Origin: Kribbella sandramycini
GTDB lineage: Bacteria > Actinomycetota > Actinomycetes > Propionibacteriales > Kribbellaceae
Reading direction: 5' to 3'
Assembly: GCF_013131805.1 (NCBI RefSeq)
Contig: NZ_JABJRC010000009.1
Location: 248,001-312,000, forward strand
DNA length: 64,000 nucleotides
The notes under the pieces were generated by a model. The model was given only the letters and a program-made list of their open reading frames with translations. It was not told the origin of the DNA and searched no databases. Shown here piece by piece: positions 8,526 through 16,378 of this stretch; positions within the stretch are counted from its first letter, which is position 1, and every line of letters begins with the position of its first letter. Both the position numbers and the translations under genes were made by a program.

Positions 8526-9689
8526 ATGTTCGAGCTGTCCGAGGAGCACCGCGAGTTCCGGCGCAGTGTGCGCGATTTCGCCGAGGCGGAGATCGCGCCG
8601 CATGCGGCCGAGTGGGACCGCAAGCACTACTTCCCGGTGGAGGTCGTGCAGAAGATGGGCAAACTCGGCCTGTTCGGGCTGACCGCGCCGGCCGAGTACG
8701 GCGGGTCCGACGGCGACTTCACGAGTCTGTGCGTGGCGATCGAGGAGATCAGCCGGGTCGACCAGTCGATGGGGATCACCCTCGAGGCCGCGGTTGGGCT
8801 GGGGATCAACCCGATCCTGACGTACGGGACGGACGAGCAGAAGCAGCGCTGGCTGCCGGAGCTGGTGGCGGGGGAGAAGCTGGCCGGGTTCGGGCTGACC
8901 GAGCCGGACGCCGGGTCGGACGCCGGCGCGACCAAGACCCGGGCGACACTCGACGGCGGCGAGTGGGTGATCGACGGCTCGAAGCAGTTCATCACGAACT
9001 CCGGCTCGACGATCACCTCGTGTGTGACCGTGACGGCCCGGACCGGGACCCGCGAGAACGGCAAGCCGGAGATCTCCACGATCATCGTCCCGAGCGGTAC
9101 GCCGGGGTTCGTGGCCGAGGCGGCGTACGACAAGCTCGGGTGGCACGCGAGTGACACGCACCCGCTGGCGCTGACCGGCGTCCGCGTCCCCGAGGCGAAC
9201 CTGCTCGGTGAGCGGGGCAAGGGGTTCGCGCAGTTCCTCGCGACGCTGGACGACGGCCGGGTCGCGATCGCCGCGGTGGCGCTGGGCTGTATCCGCGCCT
9301 GCCTGGAGATGTCGGTCCAGTACGCCGGGGAGCGGCAGACCTTCGGCGGCCCGATCGGCCGCAAGCAGGGCGTCGCGTTCCAGATCGCCGACCTGAAGGT
9401 GATGGCGGACGCGGCCGAGATGCTGGTCTACAAGGCGGCCGCGATGAAGGACGCCGGCGCGTCGGTCCAGGACTTCAAGCAGGCCGCGTCGGTCGCCAAG
9501 CTGTACGCGACCGAGGCCGCGGTGACCGCGACCCGGATCGCCACCCAGGTCTTCGGCGGCTACGGCTTCATGGAGGAGTACCCGGTGACGCGGTTCTACC
9601 GCGACGCCAAGATCCTCGAGATCGGCGAGGGGACGTCGGAGGTTCAGCGGATGCTGATCGCCCGAAGCCTCGGCCTCCCAGTGGAATGA
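8526..9689 (+). CDS. Acyl-CoA dehydrogenase
   Basis: A 387-residue flavoprotein that oxidises acyl-CoA to the 2-enoyl-CoA with FAD. The start at 8526 is chosen because AGAGGAG lies just upstream and MFELSEEHREFRRSVRDF is a standard amino end. Signature stretches are GFGLTEPDAGSDAGATKT and, at the end, YGFMEEYPVTRFYRDAKILEIGEGT. The Glu in EIGEGT is at the catalytic-base position of short/medium-chain enzymes, whereas isovaleryl-CoA dehydrogenases have it elsewhere, so a straight or short branched substrate is more likely. It forms a unit with the carboxylase seven bases downstream and is divergent from the MerR regulator. Confidence 0.92.
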   Translation: MFELSEEHREFRRSVRDFAEAEIAPHAAEWDRKHYFPVEVVQKMGKLGLFGLTAPAEYGGSDGDFTSLCVAIEEISRVDQSMGITLEAAVGLGINPILTYGTDEQKQRWLPELVAGEKLAGFGLTEPDAGSDAGATKTRATLDGGEWVIDGSKQFITNSGSTITSCVTVTARTGTRENGKPEISTIIVPSGTPGFVAEAAYDKLGWHASDTHPLALTGVRVPEANLLGERGKGFAQFLATLDDGRVAIAAVALGCIRACLEMSVQYAGERQTFGGPIGRKQGVAFQIADLKVMADAAEMLVYKAAAMKDAGASVQDFKQAASVAKLYATEAAVTATRIATQVFGGYGFMEEYPVTRFYRDAKILEIGEGTSEVQRMLIARSLGLPVE

Positions 9690-9696
9690 TGGCCGC

Positions 9697-11226
9697 ATGA
9701 GCCGGGATCACTGGACAGAGGTCAAGGTCGCCCGCGAGGCGACACTCACCCCGCCGGAGAAGGCGAAGGCCAAACTCGACAGTCAGCACAAGCTGTACGT
9801 CCGCGACCGGATCGCGCTGCTCGTCGACGAGGGCTCCTTCGTCGAGGAGGCGCAGCTCGCCAACGCGCTGAAGGCGGGCCTCCCGGCGGACGGCGTCGTC
9901 ACCGGGCGCGCCCTGGTCGACGGCCGGCCGGCCCTGATCGTGGCCAACGACCCGACCGTCAAGGCGGGCTCGTGGGGCGCCCGGACGGTCGAGAAGATCG
10001 TCCGGATCACCGAGATCGCGCTCCGCGACGAGCTGCCGATCTTCTGGCTGATCGACTCCGCGGGCGCCCGGATCACCGACCAGGTCGAGCTGTTCCCGGG
10101 CCGCCGCGGCGCCGGGCGGATCTTCCACAACCAGGTCGCGCTGTCCGGCAAGGTGCCGCAGATCTGCTGCCTGTTCGGCCCGTCCGCGGCCGGCGGCGCG
10201 TACATTCCGGCGTTCTGCGACATCGTGATCATGGTCGACGGCAACGCCTCGATGTACCTGGGCTCACCGCGGATGGCCGAGATGGTCGTCGGCGAGAAGG
10301 TGACGCTGGAGGAGATGGGCGGCGCCCGGATGCACACCAGCGTCTCCGGCTGCGGCGACCTGCTCGCGTCCGACGACACCGAGGCGATCGAGCTGGCCCG
10401 CCAGTACTTCTCCTACCTCCCCGGCTCCTGGCGGCACCGACCCCCGGCGTACGACGCCGCCCCGCCCGGCCGCGATTTCACCCGCGACCTGGTCCCGGCC
10501 GAGGAGAGCGTCGGGTTCGACATCCACGACGTGATCGACGCGGTCACCGATGCGGACAGCTTCTTCGAGATCAAACCGACGTACGCGCCGGAGCTGGTCG
10601 TCGGCTTCGGCCTGTTGGCCGGACAGGTGGTCGGCATCGTCGCGAACCAGCCGGCCGTCAAGGGCGGCGTCCTGTTCGTCGACTCCGCCGACAAGGCGGC
10701 CCGGTTCATCTGGCTGTGCGACGCGTTCAACGTCCCGCTGATCTACCTCTGCGATGTGCCGGGCTTCATGATCGGCAGCGAGGTCGAGCGGGCCGGCATC
10801 ATCCGGCACGGCGCGAAGATGATCACCGCGGTCTCGGAGGCGACCGTCCCGACCGTCTCGGTGGTCGTCCGCAAGGCCTACGGCGCCGGCCTCTACGCGA
10901 TGTGCGGCCCCGGTTTCCAGCCGGACGCCTGTATCGCGCTGCCGACCGCGAAGATCGCGGTGATGGGCCCCGAGGCGGCCATCAACGCCGTCTACTACAA
11001 CAAGATCCAGGAGATCGCCGACGAGACCGAGCGGGTCGAGTACGTCTCGAAACTCCGCGAGGAGTACGAGACCGATATCGACATCCTCCGCCTGGCCGCC
11101 GACCTCGTGATCGACGCCATCGTCGAGCCCGAAGACCTCCGCACCGACCTGATCGCCCGCCTGGGCGCCGCCCAGACCAAGGACCGGCACTTCTCCACCC
11201 GCCGGCACGGCGTCCCGCCGGTTTAG
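9697..11226 (+). CDS. Acyl-CoA carboxylase, beta (carboxyltransferase) subunit
   Basis: A 509-residue biotin-dependent carboxyltransferase that moves the carboxyl group from biotin to an acyl-CoA. Both crotonase-like halves are present: the first with SAGARITDQVELFPG and the oxyanion region GPSAAGGAYIPAFCD, the second with PLIYLCDVPGFMIGSEVE and VVVRKAYGAGLYAMCG. At the position where propionyl-CoA carboxylases have a substrate-selecting Asp (D418 in the second carboxylase of this window) this protein has Tyr, so its substrate differs; methylcrotonyl-type or a longer acyl-CoA are options. No alpha (biotin) subunit is nearby. An AATGAT box ends six bases before the ATG, so it might also have its own leaderless promoter. 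Confidence 0.88.
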   Translation: MSRDHWTEVKVAREATLTPPEKAKAKLDSQHKLYVRDRIALLVDEGSFVEEAQLANALKAGLPADGVVTGRALVDGRPALIVANDPTVKAGSWGARTVEKIVRITEIALRDELPIFWLIDSAGARITDQVELFPGRRGAGRIFHNQVALSGKVPQICCLFGPSAAGGAYIPAFCDIVIMVDGNASMYLGSPRMAEMVVGEKVTLEEMGGARMHTSVSGCGDLLASDDTEAIELARQYFSYLPGSWRHRPPAYDAAPPGRDFTRDLVPAEESVGFDIHDVIDAVTDADSFFEIKPTYAPELVVGFGLLAGQVVGIVANQPAVKGGVLFVDSADKAARFIWLCDAFNVPLIYLCDVPGFMIGSEVERAGIIRHGAKMITAVSEATVPTVSVVVRKAYGAGLYAMCGPGFQPDACIALPTAKIAVMGPEAAINAVYYNKIQEIADETERVEYVSKLREEYETDIDILRLAADLVIDAIVEPEDLRTDLIARLGAAQTKDRHFSTRRHGVPPV

Positions 11227-11959
11227 GTCAGCTGGGCAGTCAAGTACGTCGCCAGCCCCGTCCGCCAGCCGATCGCCCGTGGCTGGAGGGCGGGGTCGAG
11301 CTCTTCCCACTCCTCGAAGTCGCCACTCGCGAACCACCCGATCGCCCCGGTCAGCCCATACAGATCCACGGTCGGGCCGCGGTCGCCGTACGTCGCGTAG
11401 AACGCTGGCGGCAATTGCTCCGACCGGTCGACCAGATAGAGTTGCTCCTCCAGCGCCGCGATCTCCGCCGCCGGATCGCCGATCTCCGGGTCGCACCAGT
11501 CGATCTACTGTGCGGAATCCGCGCTGACGATAATGTTCGCGGGGTTCACATCGAAGTGCAGCAGCACTGCCGGATGCCGAAGCTCCGCCGCCAGCTCATC
11601 GATCAGCGCATGCACTCGCGGCAGCCCCGGCACGACCGCAGGCAGATGCTCGGCCAGATAGCGCTCGTCGACGGCCAGTTGCTCGTGCAATGCCTGCACC
11701 CGGTCCGCCGGCGCCGGCTCGACCATCCCCGCCGGGAGATCCGATGCCGGGATCGCATGCAGCCGCTGGAACGCCCTCCCGACTGCTCGCCAGGTGCCGT
11801 CGGTCGCGCGCCCCTCGCGGACGACGGTCAGCAGCGGCGGTTGTCGGCGAGGGTGGCGACGACGATCGTGTGGTCGAAGCCGTGGCCGCTGATCGGCGTC
11901 GTTTCGCGGACGGCGGGGAGGCCGGCGGCTGCGACCAGTTCGCGGAGGAGGGCGTCCAT
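11223..11959 (-). pseudogene. Broken aminoglycoside phosphotransferase-family gene
   Basis: Read on the minus strand from ATG at 11959, the protein starts MDALLRELVAAAGLPAVRET and runs into a stop after DNRRC near 11835. Removing one base of shift there lets it continue as LLTVVREGRATDGTWRAVG through the kinase core, including LLHFDVNPANIIVS (the HxDxxxxN catalytic loop). A TAG at 11505-11507 then interrupts just before IDWCDPEIGDP, the metal-binding motif. The carboxyl end is intact to 11223. So there are at least two independent lesions in an otherwise recognisable gene. Its 3' end overlaps the carboxylase stop by four bases. Confidence 0.8.
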
Positions 11960-11982
11960 GCGACGCAAGATACGGTGATCCG

Positions 11983-12732
11983 GTGACCTTCGCGCAGCAA
12001 TTACGGGACCGGGAACAGCTCGTCGGCTACTGGATCACGATGGATGCGCCGCCGGCGACCGAGCGGATCGCTCGGGCCGGGTACGACTATGTCGTGCTCG
12101 ACGGCCAGCATGGGTTGATCGGGTACGAAGGCCTGCTGAACGGGCTGCTCGCGATCGATGCGGGTGGGTCGACCGGGTTGGTGCGGGTCGAGGCCAATGA
12201 CCCGACGCCGATCGGACGGGCGCTGGATGCCGGTGCGGCCGGGGTGATCGTGCCGTTGATCGACACTGCGGACGACGTTGCGCTCGCGGTGCGCGCTGCG
12301 AAGTATCCGCCGGTCGGACGGCGTTCGTTCGGGCCGATGCGGTCGGCGTTGCGGTTCGGGCCGGAGCCGGCCAAGGCGAACGCGGAGACCGTCGTGCTGG
12401 CGATGATCGAGACCGCGCAGGCGCTGGCGAACGTTGAGGCCATCTGCGCGACGCCGCAGCTGGATGGCCTGTACGTCGGTCCGGTCGACCTGAGCCTGGC
12501 GCTCGGGGCCCGCTACCCGGGTGACCCGGAGATCGCGGACGCGTTCGAGGACGCCGTCGCCCGGATCGCGGCGGCGGCCGCCACAGCAGGCATTGCGGCC
12601 GGCATCCACACGTTTGACGGTGAGAATGCCAACCGCCGCCTCAAGCAGGGCTACAGCTTCGCCACGGTCTCCTCCGACCTGAGCCACCTAGAGGCGATCG
12701 CTGCCGAACACCTCCGGGTAGCGCGCGGCTAG
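11983..12732 (+). CDS. HpcH/HpaI-type aldolase
   Basis: A 249-residue class II pyruvate-dependent aldolase of the HpcH/HpaI (2-dehydro-3-deoxyglucarate/4-hydroxy-2-oxo-heptanedioate) family. It cleaves or forms C-C bonds between pyruvate and an aldehyde using a divalent metal. Landmarks are YVVLDGQHG (usually D.EH), GAAGVIVPLIDTADD, VLAMIETAQALANVEAIC (metal Glu) and LYVGPVDLSLALG (metal Asp). The GTG start at 11983 is preceded by TACGGT with a six-base gap, a leaderless arrangement. The natural substrate cannot be told. It converges on the CobW-like gene, overlapping by four bases. Confidence 0.88.
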   Translation: MTFAQQLRDREQLVGYWITMDAPPATERIARAGYDYVVLDGQHGLIGYEGLLNGLLAIDAGGSTGLVRVEANDPTPIGRALDAGAAGVIVPLIDTADDVALAVRAAKYPPVGRRSFGPMRSALRFGPEPAKANAETVVLAMIETAQALANVEAICATPQLDGLYVGPVDLSLALGARYPGDPEIADAFEDAVARIAAAAATAGIAAGIHTFDGENANRRLKQGYSFATVSSDLSHLEAIAAEHLRVARG

Positions 12733-13769
12733 AGCACTCCTGCGAACGGGTCTTCCAGCTGCTCCCAGTCCATACTGGCCAGCTCGGACTCCGTGAGTAG
12801 ACAGGCGTCGAGCACCGACTGCAGCTTCGCAGGGTCAAGACCCATGCCAGTAGCCACCACAGTGCACTCAGCCAGGTGTTCGGTGTCCGCCCACTCGCCC
12901 AGTGTGCCCAGCGACGCGCTGTAACCCGCCGACTCCCAGCGGACGCGTTGCGTCGGCCGGTTCGCCAGCCAGACCACACCGCGACTGCGGACGACGCCGT
13001 CCACGATGTCCTCGAGCGCATCGTTCAGCCGGGCCGGGTGCAGTGGCCTGGTCGACCGCCACAGGACTGTGGTCACGCCGTCCGCGCTCGGCTGTAGCCG
13101 GTCGGACGCAGCGAGGTCACCCGCCCACGCCTCGGCCGCCTCGAAGTCGAAGCGCCCGGTCCGCGCGACCGGCCCGCCCGGTACGCCGACTGGGTCGGCC
13201 GCGACGACCGTCGTCCGCGGGTTGAGGTGCACCAGCAGGTTCTGCAGGCGCTCCGGCGCTTTGGCGCGGTGGGCGTTGGCCAGCACGCAGACGTCGGCGT
13301 ACTCGATCTGGCGCGCCGTCAGCTCGGCCACGTTGCGCCGATCCGGCAGGCCGAGCGCCAGACCGCGCTCATCGAGCAGTTCGTCACCGGACAGCTGCTC
13401 CACGAGCAGTACGGCGTCGACCACGCAGGTGACGGTGTCGACGACCACCTCCGGCAGGAGCGCGACCAGACTGCTCGCGAGCGGCCGCGCCTCCATCGCA
13501 GGCGGCGCCGACAGGACGATGTGGTCCCAGTGCCCGCGGGCGACCAGCGTCTCCAGCAGTGGCAGCAGGGACTCGATCAGCTGACACGCGCCGCAGTCGT
13601 CGGCCACGGTGAACTCACCGGAGTCGATCGGCCCGGAGGCGTCCAGGACGCGCCAGTTCAGCACGCCGCGCGCCTGGAGGTCGTCCTGATCGACCACCAC
13701 GGCCACGGTTCCGGCGTCGATCATTGCCTCCAGCACTGGTTGCCGCAGTGTCGTCGACAACCCGCACAA
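12729..13769 (-). CDS. CobW/G3E-like protein with a degenerate P-loop, probably zinc-responsive
   Basis: About 346 residues resembling the CobW/G3E metallochaperone GTPases, including the CobW carboxyl domain (TVLWRSTRPLHPARLNDALEDIVDGVVRSRG). The Walker A loop is not conserved: the place of GxxGxGKT holds CGLSTTLRQ, so GTP binding is doubtful. The CxCC zinc motif is reduced to DCGAC. A Zur box lies in the promoter, so the gene is likely switched on by zinc shortage. The open frame begins at TTG 13769 without a ribosome site. The better start, ATG at 13788 just after a -10 box, is out of frame by one CT unit; MTAPLSLLCGL would result if a (CT)4 tract were (CT)5. Confidence 0.7.
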   Translation of the reverse strand: MCGLSTTLRQPVLEAMIDAGTVAVVVDQDDLQARGVLNWRVLDASGPIDSGEFTVADDCGACQLIESLLPLLETLVARGHWDHIVLSAPPAMEARPLASSLVALLPEVVVDTVTCVVDAVLLVEQLSGDELLDERGLALGLPDRRNVAELTARQIEYADVCVLANAHRAKAPERLQNLLVHLNPRTTVVAADPVGVPGGPVARTGRFDFEAAEAWAGDLAASDRLQPSADGVTTVLWRSTRPLHPARLNDALEDIVDGVVRSRGVVWLANRPTQRVRWESAGYSASLGTLGEWADTEHLAECTVVATGMGLDPAKLQSVLDACLLTESELASMDWEQLEDPFAGVL

Positions 13770-13794
13770 CAGAGAGAGGAGCGGTCATGGCATC

Positions 13795-13817
13795 GAGTAT
13801 ATGAAAATGGTTTTCAT
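13795..13817 (-). promoter_or_regulatory. Zur box over the promoter of the CobW-like gene
   Basis: ATGAAAATGGTTTTCAT at 13801-13817 is a perfect 7-3-7 inverted repeat. Its core TGAAAATGGTTTTCA differs by one base from the actinobacterial Zur consensus TGAAAATGATTTTCA. On the minus strand TATACT (13800-13795) follows at once as a -10 box, with TTGTGC about 18 bases upstream as a possible -35, so the box fills the spacer. Repression by Zur-Zn is the natural reading. Confidence 0.78.
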
Positions 13818-13840
13818 CAGCACAACTCCAGTCCGTTGTC

Positions 13841-13855
13841 CTGTTAACAGTTAAG
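13841..13855. promoter_or_regulatory. Operator-like site upstream of the XRE-type regulator
   Basis: CTGTTAACAGTTAAG contains the perfect palindrome CTGTTAACAG and reads CTTAACTGTTAACAG on the other strand. Its ten bases GTTAACAGTT recur inverted at 14787-14796, and CAGTTAAG recurs inverted at 14805-14812, on the far side of the regulator gene. It lies 47 bases before the regulator start and just upstream of the TAGGGT box at 13891. Confidence 0.55.
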
Positions 13856-13902
13856 CGCGTGAACCCTGGTCGCGCACGGCCAGTCGTGTCTAGGGTCCAG
13901 CC

Positions 13903-14787
13903 ATGGGTGAGCGCGAGTTTGCCGACGTGCTGCGCGCGGCCATCCAGGCGCGTGGCCTAGGCCTGGAACGGATCCGCGAACGCCTGCTGGTGCAGGGCGT
14001 CTCGGTCAGCATGGCGACCCTCAGCTACTGGCAGTCCGGCCGTTCCCGCCCTGAACGGCGGGGCTCGCTCGCCGCGATCGCCGTCCTCGAAGAGGTGCTG
14101 GAGGTCCCGGCCGGCACGCTCTCCGCGTCGCTGGGCCCGCCACGCCCGCGTGGTCGCTGGCTGAGCACCGTCCCGGACCGCCCGGATGTCGCTGCGTACT
14201 GGCCGCGCCCGGATGCAGTCGAATCGGCCGTCAGCGAGGTCGACATCCACTGGGACGAACGCCTCACCCGCATCAGCCAGCACGACCGCGTGTCGATCGG
14301 TGCGGACCGCGGTGAGCATTCGTACCACTCCCGCCAAGTACTACGGGCCGAAGCCGACGGCCCGGACCGCTGGGTCGTGATCATGCACCTCGACGAGCAT
14401 GACCGTCCGCTGCCCGTCATCCGACCGCTCCGGCACTGCTCCCTCGGCCGGACCGTACGCCGTCCCGCGGACGGCCTGCTCGTCGCAGAGCTGCTCTTCG
14501 ACCGCCCGCTGCGTAAGGGCGAGACGATCATCACCGAACACGAGCTGGTCAACGTTGCGCCCTATCCGCCCGCGACGAACTACGAGCGCAAGTTCCGGCT
14601 GCCAGTGCGTGAGTTCGTCCTGGAGGTCTGTTTCGACCCGGACGTGCTGCCCGCGACCTGTACGGCGTTCTCCCAGCTGGACGACGGCGCCGAACAGGCC
14701 CGCGCGGTCGACGTGGCGTCCGAGGTGCACGTTGTCGTCCTCAACTTCGGCCCCGGGCGGCTCGGTTTCCGCTGGGCCTGGGTGTGA
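13903..14787 (+). CDS. XRE-type helix-turn-helix transcriptional regulator
   Basis: A 294-residue protein whose first ~70 residues form a lambda-repressor-like helix-turn-helix (FADVLRAAIQARGLGLERIRERL, ATLSYWQSGRSRPERRGSL). The rest, about 220 residues, is an all-beta-looking domain rich in conserved Trp/Arg that I do not recognise; it may sense a ligand. TAGGGT at 13891-13896 ends six bases before the ATG, so the message is probably leaderless. Three copies of a TKAACTGTKAA site flank the gene, one before it and two between it and the secreted protease, suggesting that it controls itself and the protease. Confidence 0.8.
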   Translation: MGEREFADVLRAAIQARGLGLERIRERLLVQGVSVSMATLSYWQSGRSRPERRGSLAAIAVLEEVLEVPAGTLSASLGPPRPRGRWLSTVPDRPDVAAYWPRPDAVESAVSEVDIHWDERLTRISQHDRVSIGADRGEHSYHSRQVLRAEADGPDRWVVIMHLDEHDRPLPVIRPLRHCSLGRTVRRPADGLLVAELLFDRPLRKGETIITEHELVNVAPYPPATNYERKFRLPVREFVLEVCFDPDVLPATCTAFSQLDDGAEQARAVDVASEVHVVVLNFGPGRLGFRWAWV

Positions 14788-14816
14788 ACTGTTAACGCCG
14801 GACTCTTAACTGTGAA
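14783..14816. promoter_or_regulatory. Two further operator-like sites before the protease gene
   Basis: The sites are GTGAACTGTTAAC (14784-14796, overlapping the regulator stop codon) and CTTAACTGTGAA (14805-14816). Aligned with the site at 13841-13855 they give the consensus TKAACTGTKAA. They lie 76-108 bases before the protease start at 14892. Confidence 0.5.
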
Positions 14817-14891
14817 AGGCGTTCCGGCAATTTTCACCCGCTTGTTGCACTCCTACGGTCAGGGCACCCGTCCCAACCCGAGGAGTGCACC

Positions 14892-16280
14892 ATGCGAAGG
14901 AAATTCATAGCGGCGGTTCTGCTGAGCGGAGCCCTGCTTGTCGCACCCGTCCGCGCCGACGCTGAACCCCCTCCGGATTCTGCCGGTTTCGCCGGTCGCT
15001 GGATCGAGAACGGCCGGCTGAAGATCGCAGTCACCACGGACGCCGCCGCTGCGCGGGTGCGAGCCGCCGGTGCGACCCCGCAGTACGTGCAGCGCGACCA
15101 GCAGCAGCTCGACCAGCTGATGGCGAAGGTCGACAAGATCGCCCGCCAGCAGAGCAACCTGCGCAGCTGGGGTATCGACCCGATCAGCAACCAGGTCGTC
15201 GTCAAGGCGGTCGGCGGGTCGGACGCCTTTCGCGGAACCGACGGCGTCCGGGTGGAGTCGGTCAGAACGAAGTTCCAGCAGCAGGCCGGTGAGGTGAACC
15301 CGGGTGACGGTTGGTGGCCGGGTAGCGAGACCTACTGCTCGGTGGGTTTCCCCGCCACCGATGCGCAGGGCAACAAGCATTTCCTGACCGCCGGCCACTG
15401 CACCAACGATGCGAACCAGGCGGCGTACGGCGCGATCAGCCAGGCCAACCGCCTCGGTACGTCCAACGTCGGCGGCAGTCGCAGCATCAACGCCCGCGAA
15501 GGGGACATGGGTGTCGTCGCGGTCACCGAGACCGGCTGGACGACGTCGGCCAAGGTCAACACCTACGGTTCGCCCGCTGTGACGGTCACCGGCGCCGCTG
15601 ACGCGATCGTCGGCGAGACGGTCTGCCACTCCGGCAACACTGCGCCGAACTGGGAATGCGGGACGGTCAGCGCCGTCAACCAGACCATCAACTACGGCAA
15701 CGTGGTGGTTGAAGGCCTGACGACGACTAGTGCGTGCTCGCAGGGTGGCGACTCCGGTGGCGCCTGGCTGCGCGGTGACAAGGCTGTTGGCCTGCACTCC
15801 GGCGGCAACTCGTCCTGTGTGACCGGCGATCAGGACAACTCGATCTTCCAGCCGGTCAGCGAGGCGCTGGCCAAATGGAACCTCACCCTGCTCACCGGAA
15901 CCGGCGACCCGGATCCGGACCCCGACCCGGAGCCCGGCCCGCGCACCTTCGCCAACCCGACCGACTACCCGATCCGGGACTTCCAGGTCGCGGTCAGCAC
16001 GGTGAAGTCGACCGCTGCCGGCCGCACGGCCAGTCCGCTCAAGGTGACGGTCGAGGGCAACCACACCTGCCTCGAAGACCTGAACATCAGCCTGGTCTCG
16101 CCGAGCGGCCGCTGGTACTACCTGCAGCGGTACGGCGGCAGTACGTGTCACCCGCTGCCGGCCACCAAGACCTACAGCGTCCCGGCGGACGAGACCGCAG
16201 CCGGCACCTGGACGCTGCGGATCGGTGACAACGGGCCCGGCGACATCGGAACGCTGACCGGTTGGTCGATCACCGTCTGA
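14892..16280 (+). CDS. Secreted streptogrisin-like serine protease with C-terminal P-domain
   Basis: A 462-residue exported S1-family protease. A signal peptide (RRKFIAAVLLSGALLVAPVRADA) is followed by a ~115-residue prodomain and the catalytic domain with H169 (TAGHC), D205 (EGDMGVV) and S288 (GDSGGA). A Pro-Asp-rich linker (DPDPDPDPEPGP) leads to a proprotein-convertase P-domain (about residues 352-462) with LEDLNISLVSPSGRW and GTWTLRIGDNGPGD. The chymotrypsin-like alpha-lytic/streptogrisin group uses a propeptide as folding chaperone. GAGGAG precedes the ATG. It sits alone between the operator pair and a hairpin terminator, so it is a single-gene unit, probably under the XRE-type regulator. 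Confidence 0.9.
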   Translation: MRRKFIAAVLLSGALLVAPVRADAEPPPDSAGFAGRWIENGRLKIAVTTDAAAARVRAAGATPQYVQRDQQQLDQLMAKVDKIARQQSNLRSWGIDPISNQVVVKAVGGSDAFRGTDGVRVESVRTKFQQQAGEVNPGDGWWPGSETYCSVGFPATDAQGNKHFLTAGHCTNDANQAAYGAISQANRLGTSNVGGSRSINAREGDMGVVAVTETGWTTSAKVNTYGSPAVTVTGAADAIVGETVCHSGNTAPNWECGTVSAVNQTINYGNVVVEGLTTTSACSQGGDSGGAWLRGDKAVGLHSGGNSSCVTGDQDNSIFQPVSEALAKWNLTLLTGTGDPDPDPDPEPGPRTFANPTDYPIRDFQVAVSTVKSTAAGRTASPLKVTVEGNHTCLEDLNISLVSPSGRWYYLQRYGGSTCHPLPATKTYSVPADETAAGTWTLRIGDNGPGDIGTLTGWSITV

Positions 16281-16287
16281 CCAGCTG

Positions 16288-16319
16288 AGGTGGGCCTCTC
16301 GCGGGGGAGGGGCCCACCT
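16288..16319 (+). terminator. Hairpin terminator after the protease gene
   Basis: AGGTGGGCC (16288-16296) pairs perfectly with GGCCCACCT (16311-16319) across a 14-base loop, eight bases after the stop codon. There is no T-tract, as is common in GC-rich actinobacteria. Confidence 0.7.
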
Positions 16320-16378
16320 ATTGGCACAAAGAGGAAACGCTTACCGCCACCCGCCCCTTAATCGGTTAGCCTGCCCAG

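Noticed and set aside
9972..11978. 668-codon plus-strand frame over the carboxylase and the pseudogene
   Set aside because: It is an out-of-frame read of the carboxylase with Arg/Pro-rich content, continuing through the antisense of the pseudogene.
16333..16345. GGAAACGCTTACC as a LacI-type operator before the MoxR operon
   Set aside because: It resembles half of the site at 22795-22808, but the genes have no sugar link and the symmetry is poor; chance is likely.
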